Shown here piece by piece: positions 60,653 to 64,000 of a stretch of 64,000 nucleotides of DNA; the stretch's first letter is position 1, and each line of letters begins with the position of its first letter. A program made the translations under genes and the position numbers. The DNA comes from Alcanivorax sp. (GTDB taxonomy: Bacteria > Pseudomonadota > Gammaproteobacteria > Pseudomonadales > Alcanivoracaceae), in NCBI GenBank assembly GCA_013823245.1, contig PNLU01000001.1, positions 29,031 to 93,030 on the forward strand, in the 5' to 3' direction. The notes below the pieces were generated by a model that searched no databases, was not told where the DNA came from, and was given only the letters and a program-made list of their open reading frames with translations.

Positions 60653-63600
60653 GATCAGCCTCCTGCTTGCGCTGCTGGTGACGGCTGCTGATGCGATCCA
60701 TCAACAGGTAGAACATCGGCACGAAAATCAGCGCCAGGGTACTGGCCGCGATCATACCGCCTACCACCACCGTGCCGATCTCCTGGCGGCTGGCCGCCCC
60801 GGCCCCCGACGCCAGCACCAGCGGCATGGAACCGATGATAAACGTCATGGCGGTCATGATGATGGCGCGGAAACGCTGCCGTGCCGCCGCCGAGGCCGCC
60901 TCGAAGCCGGACATGCCGTCACGCCGGTTCTGCGCCGCAAACTCGACAATCAGAATGGCGTTCTTGGCCGCCAGACCGATCAGCACCAGCAACCCGACCT
61001 GGAAATAAATATCGTTGGGGAAACCACGCAAGGTGGAGAACACCGCCGCCCCCAACACCCCGAACGGCACCGCCGAGGCCACCGCCAGCGGCAGTGTCCA
61101 GCGCTCGTACTGCGCCGCCAGAATCAGGAACACCATCAGCAGCCCGAGCCCGAACGCCAACCCACCGGCACCGGCAGCGGCTTCCAGCTGGTAGGCTTCG
61201 CCCACCCAGCCGATGCTGCTGTTGCCATCCAGTATCTCGCGGGCCAGGGCATCCATCACCGCCTTCGCTTCACCGGAGGTGTAGCCCGGCGCCGGATCGG
61301 CCAGCAACTTGGCCGCCGGATTGATATTGAAACGGTTGATGATGTCCGGGCCCGGCTCACGATCCAGCCTCACCAGCGTGCTCAGCGGAATCATTTCACC
61401 GTGATCGGAACGCACGAACACGCGATTCAGGTCTTCCGGTTTGCTGCGGAATTCGCCTTCCGATTGCAGGTTCACCTGCCAGTTGCGCCCGGCCAGAGTG
61501 AAGTCATTCACATAGAGTGAACCGAAGGTGGCGCGCATGGTGTCGAAGATCTGGTTGATCGGCACCCCCACGGCACGCGCTTTCTCGCGATCCACATGAG
61601 CCGTGAAGCGCGGAATGTTTGTGTCCAGCGTAATGCGCGCGTTGACCAGCTCCGGACGCTCATTGGCGGCCGCCATCAGTTCCTGCCCGATGCGCTCGAT
61701 ATCCGCCGGGGTGGCACCGCCCCGCACTTCCAGATAGCCCTCCACACCGCCGGTGAGCGACAGGCCCATGATCGGTGGCGGAATAAAGGAAATTACGAAC
61801 GCCTCGGGAATCTGCGCGCCCATTCCCATGATGCGGCCTGCCAGCGACTCGGCATCCTGGCCGCGCCCGGTGCGTTCGCTCCAGTCCGCCAGATTGACGA
61901 AGCCGACCCCGGCATTACTGCGCAACGACCCGGCGATGATGTCGAAACCGGCAAACGCCGTGAAGTCCGACACCTCATCCATCTGCAACAGCATTTCGGA
62001 CAAATCATCACGGGCCTTGGCGGTGCGCGACAGCGCGGAAACCGGCGGCAACTGTACCACTGCAAGCGCCACACCCTGATCTTCCTGCGGCACCAGCCCC
62101 GAGGGCATGCGATTCATCAGGAAAAAGGCCACCAGCAACACCGCCGCAAACAACACACTGCCCATCACGACACGCGCCAGCAGAAAATCCACTGCACGAC
62201 TGAAGCCGTTGGTCAGACGCTCGAAGAAACGATTGAACCAGCGGAAAAATGCAGGCTCATCATGCGGCTGCTTGTCCAGCAACAGGGCGCACATGGCCGG
62301 GGTCAACGTCAGGGCCACGATCCCCGACACCACCACGGAAATGGCAATGGTGACCGCAAACTGGCGATACAGCTCACCGGTCAGACCGCCCAGGAAAGTC
62401 ACCGGCGCAAACACGGCCACCAGCACCAGTGTCGAGGCCACCACCGCACCGGCCACCTGCTGCATCGTTTCGATCGACGCCTCGCGGGCACGCATGCCTT
62501 TCTCATTCATCAGCCGGTCCACGTTCTCCAGCACGATGATCGCGTTATCCACCACGATGCCAATGGCCAGCACCAGACCGAACAACGTCAGCAGGTTGAC
62601 CGAAAAACCGAATGCCATCATGCCGGCAAACGTACCGATCAATGAGACCGGGATGGCGGCCACCGGAATCAGGGTGGCGCGCAGGTGCTGCAGGAACAGG
62701 AAGGTCACCAGCACCACCAGGAACACCGCTACCAGCAGGGTGATGAACACCTCGCGGATGGAAATTTCCACGAACTCGGTGGTGTCGTAGGGCACCGCGT
62801 AGGCAATGCCTTCCGGGAACCGGTCGGACAGATCATCCAGCACAGCACGCACCGCTGTAGCGGTATCCAGGGCGTTGGCCCCCGGTTGCAGGTACACCCC
62901 CATGGGCACCGCCGCCTGCCCGTTATAGGTCGCCGAGAAGGAATAATCCTGGGCCCCCAGCTCGGCCCGCGCCACATCGCCCAGCCGCAGCGTGCCGCCG
63001 TCTTCGTCGGAGCGCAGGATAATGCGCTCGAACTCTTCCGGGTCCGCCAGCTGTCCGCGTGTGGTCACGGTAAAGGTAAACGCCTGGTCCTCCGGCGCCG
63101 GTTCAGCGCCCAGGCGACCCGCCGCAAACTGGGCATTCTGCTCGCGCACGGCGGCCGCCACATCCGACGGGGTCAGATCAAACTGCGCCAGCTTGTCCGG
63201 CCGCAACCAGATCCGCATGGAATAATCCTGCGCACCAAACAGGGAGGCATCCCCCACACCGGGAATACGCACCAGTTCATCCAGCACGTTGAGCAGCGCA
63301 TAGTTGCTGATGAACAGGGTGTCCTGACTGCCATCCGGCGAGTACATTACCGGCACCATGAGGATGTTGGTGGAGCGGGCTTCCACGCGCACGCCCTGGT
63401 CACGCACCTGCTGCGGCAGACGCGCCATGGCGGCCTGCACACGGTTGTTGACGTTGATGGCCGCCTGATCCGGATCGGTGCCGATCTCGAACGACACATT
63501 GATCTGCAGACTGCCCGCGTCGGTGGCACTGGACTCCATGTAGATCATGTTGTCGACGCCGTTGATTTCCTGTTCCAGCGGCGCCGCCACCGACTCTGCC

Positions 63601-63770
63601 AGCACTTCGGCGCTGGCGCCCGGATAGGCCGCCTGCACCACGACCTGCGGCGGCACGACGTCGGGGTATTGCTCCACCGGCAGCGCCCGCAGCGCCGCCA
63701 GCCCGGCCAGCACAATAATGATGGAAATGACCGATGCAAAAATCGGCCGATCAATGAAGAATCTGAGCAT
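60645..63770 (-). CDS. RND efflux permease (AcrB/HAE1 family)
   Basis: [67 protein letters not shown]. Confidence 0.97.
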   Translation of the reverse strand: MLRFFIDRPIFASVISIIIVLAGLAALRALPVEQYPDVVPPQVVVQAAYPGASAEVLAESVAAPLEQEINGVDNMIYMESSATDAGSLQINVSFEIGTDPDQAAINVNNRVQAAMARLPQQVRDQGVRVEARSTNILMVPVMYSPDGSQDTLFISNYALLNVLDELVRIPGVGDASLFGAQDYSMRIWLRPDKLAQFDLTPSDVAAAVREQNAQFAAGRLGAEPAPEDQAFTFTVTTRGQLADPEEFERIILRSDEDGGTLRLGDVARAELGAQDYSFSATYNGQAAVPMGVYLQPGANALDTATAVRAVLDDLSDRFPEGIAYAVPYDTTEFVEISIREVFITLLVAVFLVVLVTFLFLQHLRATLIPVAAIPVSLIGTFAGMMAFGFSVNLLTLFGLVLAIGIVVDNAIIVLENVDRLMNEKGMRAREASIETMQQVAGAVVASTLVLVAVFAPVTFLGGLTGELYRQFAVTIAISVVVSGIVALTLTPAMCALLLDKQPHDEPAFFRWFNRFFERLTNGFSRAVDFLLARVVMGSVLFAAVLLVAFFLMNRMPSGLVPQEDQGVALAVVQLPPVSALSRTAKARDDLSEMLLQMDEVSDFTAFAGFDIIAGSLRSNAGVGFVNLADWSERTGRGQDAESLAGRIMGMGAQIPEAFVISFIPPPIMGLSLTGGVEGYLEVRGGATPADIERIGQELMAAANERPELVNARITLDTNIPRFTAHVDREKARAVGVPINQIFDTMRATFGSLYVNDFTLAGRNWQVNLQSEGEFRSKPEDLNRVFVRSDHGEMIPLSTLVRLDREPGPDIINRFNINPAAKLLADPAPGYTSGEAKAVMDALAREILDGNSSIGWVGEAYQLEAAAGAGGLAFGLGLLMVFLILAAQYERWTLPLAVASAVPFGVLGAAVFSTLRGFPNDIYFQVGLLVLIGLAAKNAILIVEFAAQNRRDGMSGFEAASAAARQRFRAIIMTAMTFIIGSMPLVLASGAGAASRQEIGTVVVGGMIAASTLALIFVPMFYLLMDRISSRHQQRKQEADHG

Positions 63771-64000
63771 CAGTCTTCCTCCGGCGCGGCCTCAACCGCA
63801 GTGCGCTCCGCTTCATCGAGCGCGGTATCCATGGCGACCCGCTGGGCCTCCACCGGCATGCCGTCCTGCAACATCACCTGACCGTTGACGATCACCTGGT
63901 CGCCCGCCTCCAGACCGGACAACACCACTTGCTGCCCGCGAATCACCGGGCCGACCGCCACGGGCGTAGCCTTGGCCTGCCCGTCGCGCACCACGAACAC
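63770..64000 (-). CDS. RND efflux periplasmic adaptor (AcrA family), N-terminal part beyond window edge
   Basis: C-terminal [47 protein letters not shown]. Confidence 0.9.
   Translation of the reverse strand: MFVVRDGQAKATPVAVGPVIRGQQVVLSGLEAGDQVIVNGQVMLQDGMPVEAQRVAMDTALDEAERTAVEAAPEED

Overview
High-GC gammaproteobacterial chromosome segment, possibly Alcanivorax-like (judged from protein style and gene order only). It is mostly core metabolism: acyl-CoA dehydrogenases, FadH- and FadI-type beta-oxidation genes, a DesB/DesC/DesT-like desaturase locus, moeB-prmC-prfA-hemA, a TPR lipoprotein gene with lolB-ispE, tRNA-Gln, prs-rplY-pth, ychF, tRNA-Met, a SatD/DUF3307 pair, a caa3-type cytochrome oxidase cluster with haem A/O synthesis genes, LemA/M48, a cyclopropane synthase cluster, a GGDEF/EAL protein, a DEAD-box helicase and an RND efflux operon cut by the right edge. 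No prophage, transposase, CRISPR array or classical defence island was recognised. The most unusual content is non-coding. Four long hairpin elements occur as two inverted pairs (17899-18292 and 39918-40330), each pair between convergent genes. Each element has a perfect 31-33 bp inverted repeat whose sequence differs between copies, around a conserved 51-53 nt centre. The centre holds two short hairpins presenting GGA in their loops, mostly as ANGGAN hexaloops, at a fixed 22-23 nt spacing. One copy shows a compensatory stem change (UAC/GUA to CCC/GGG) that keeps the loop. This suggests a dispersed structured-RNA repeat with CsrA/RsmA-like binding hairpins. That function is a hypothesis and untested here.
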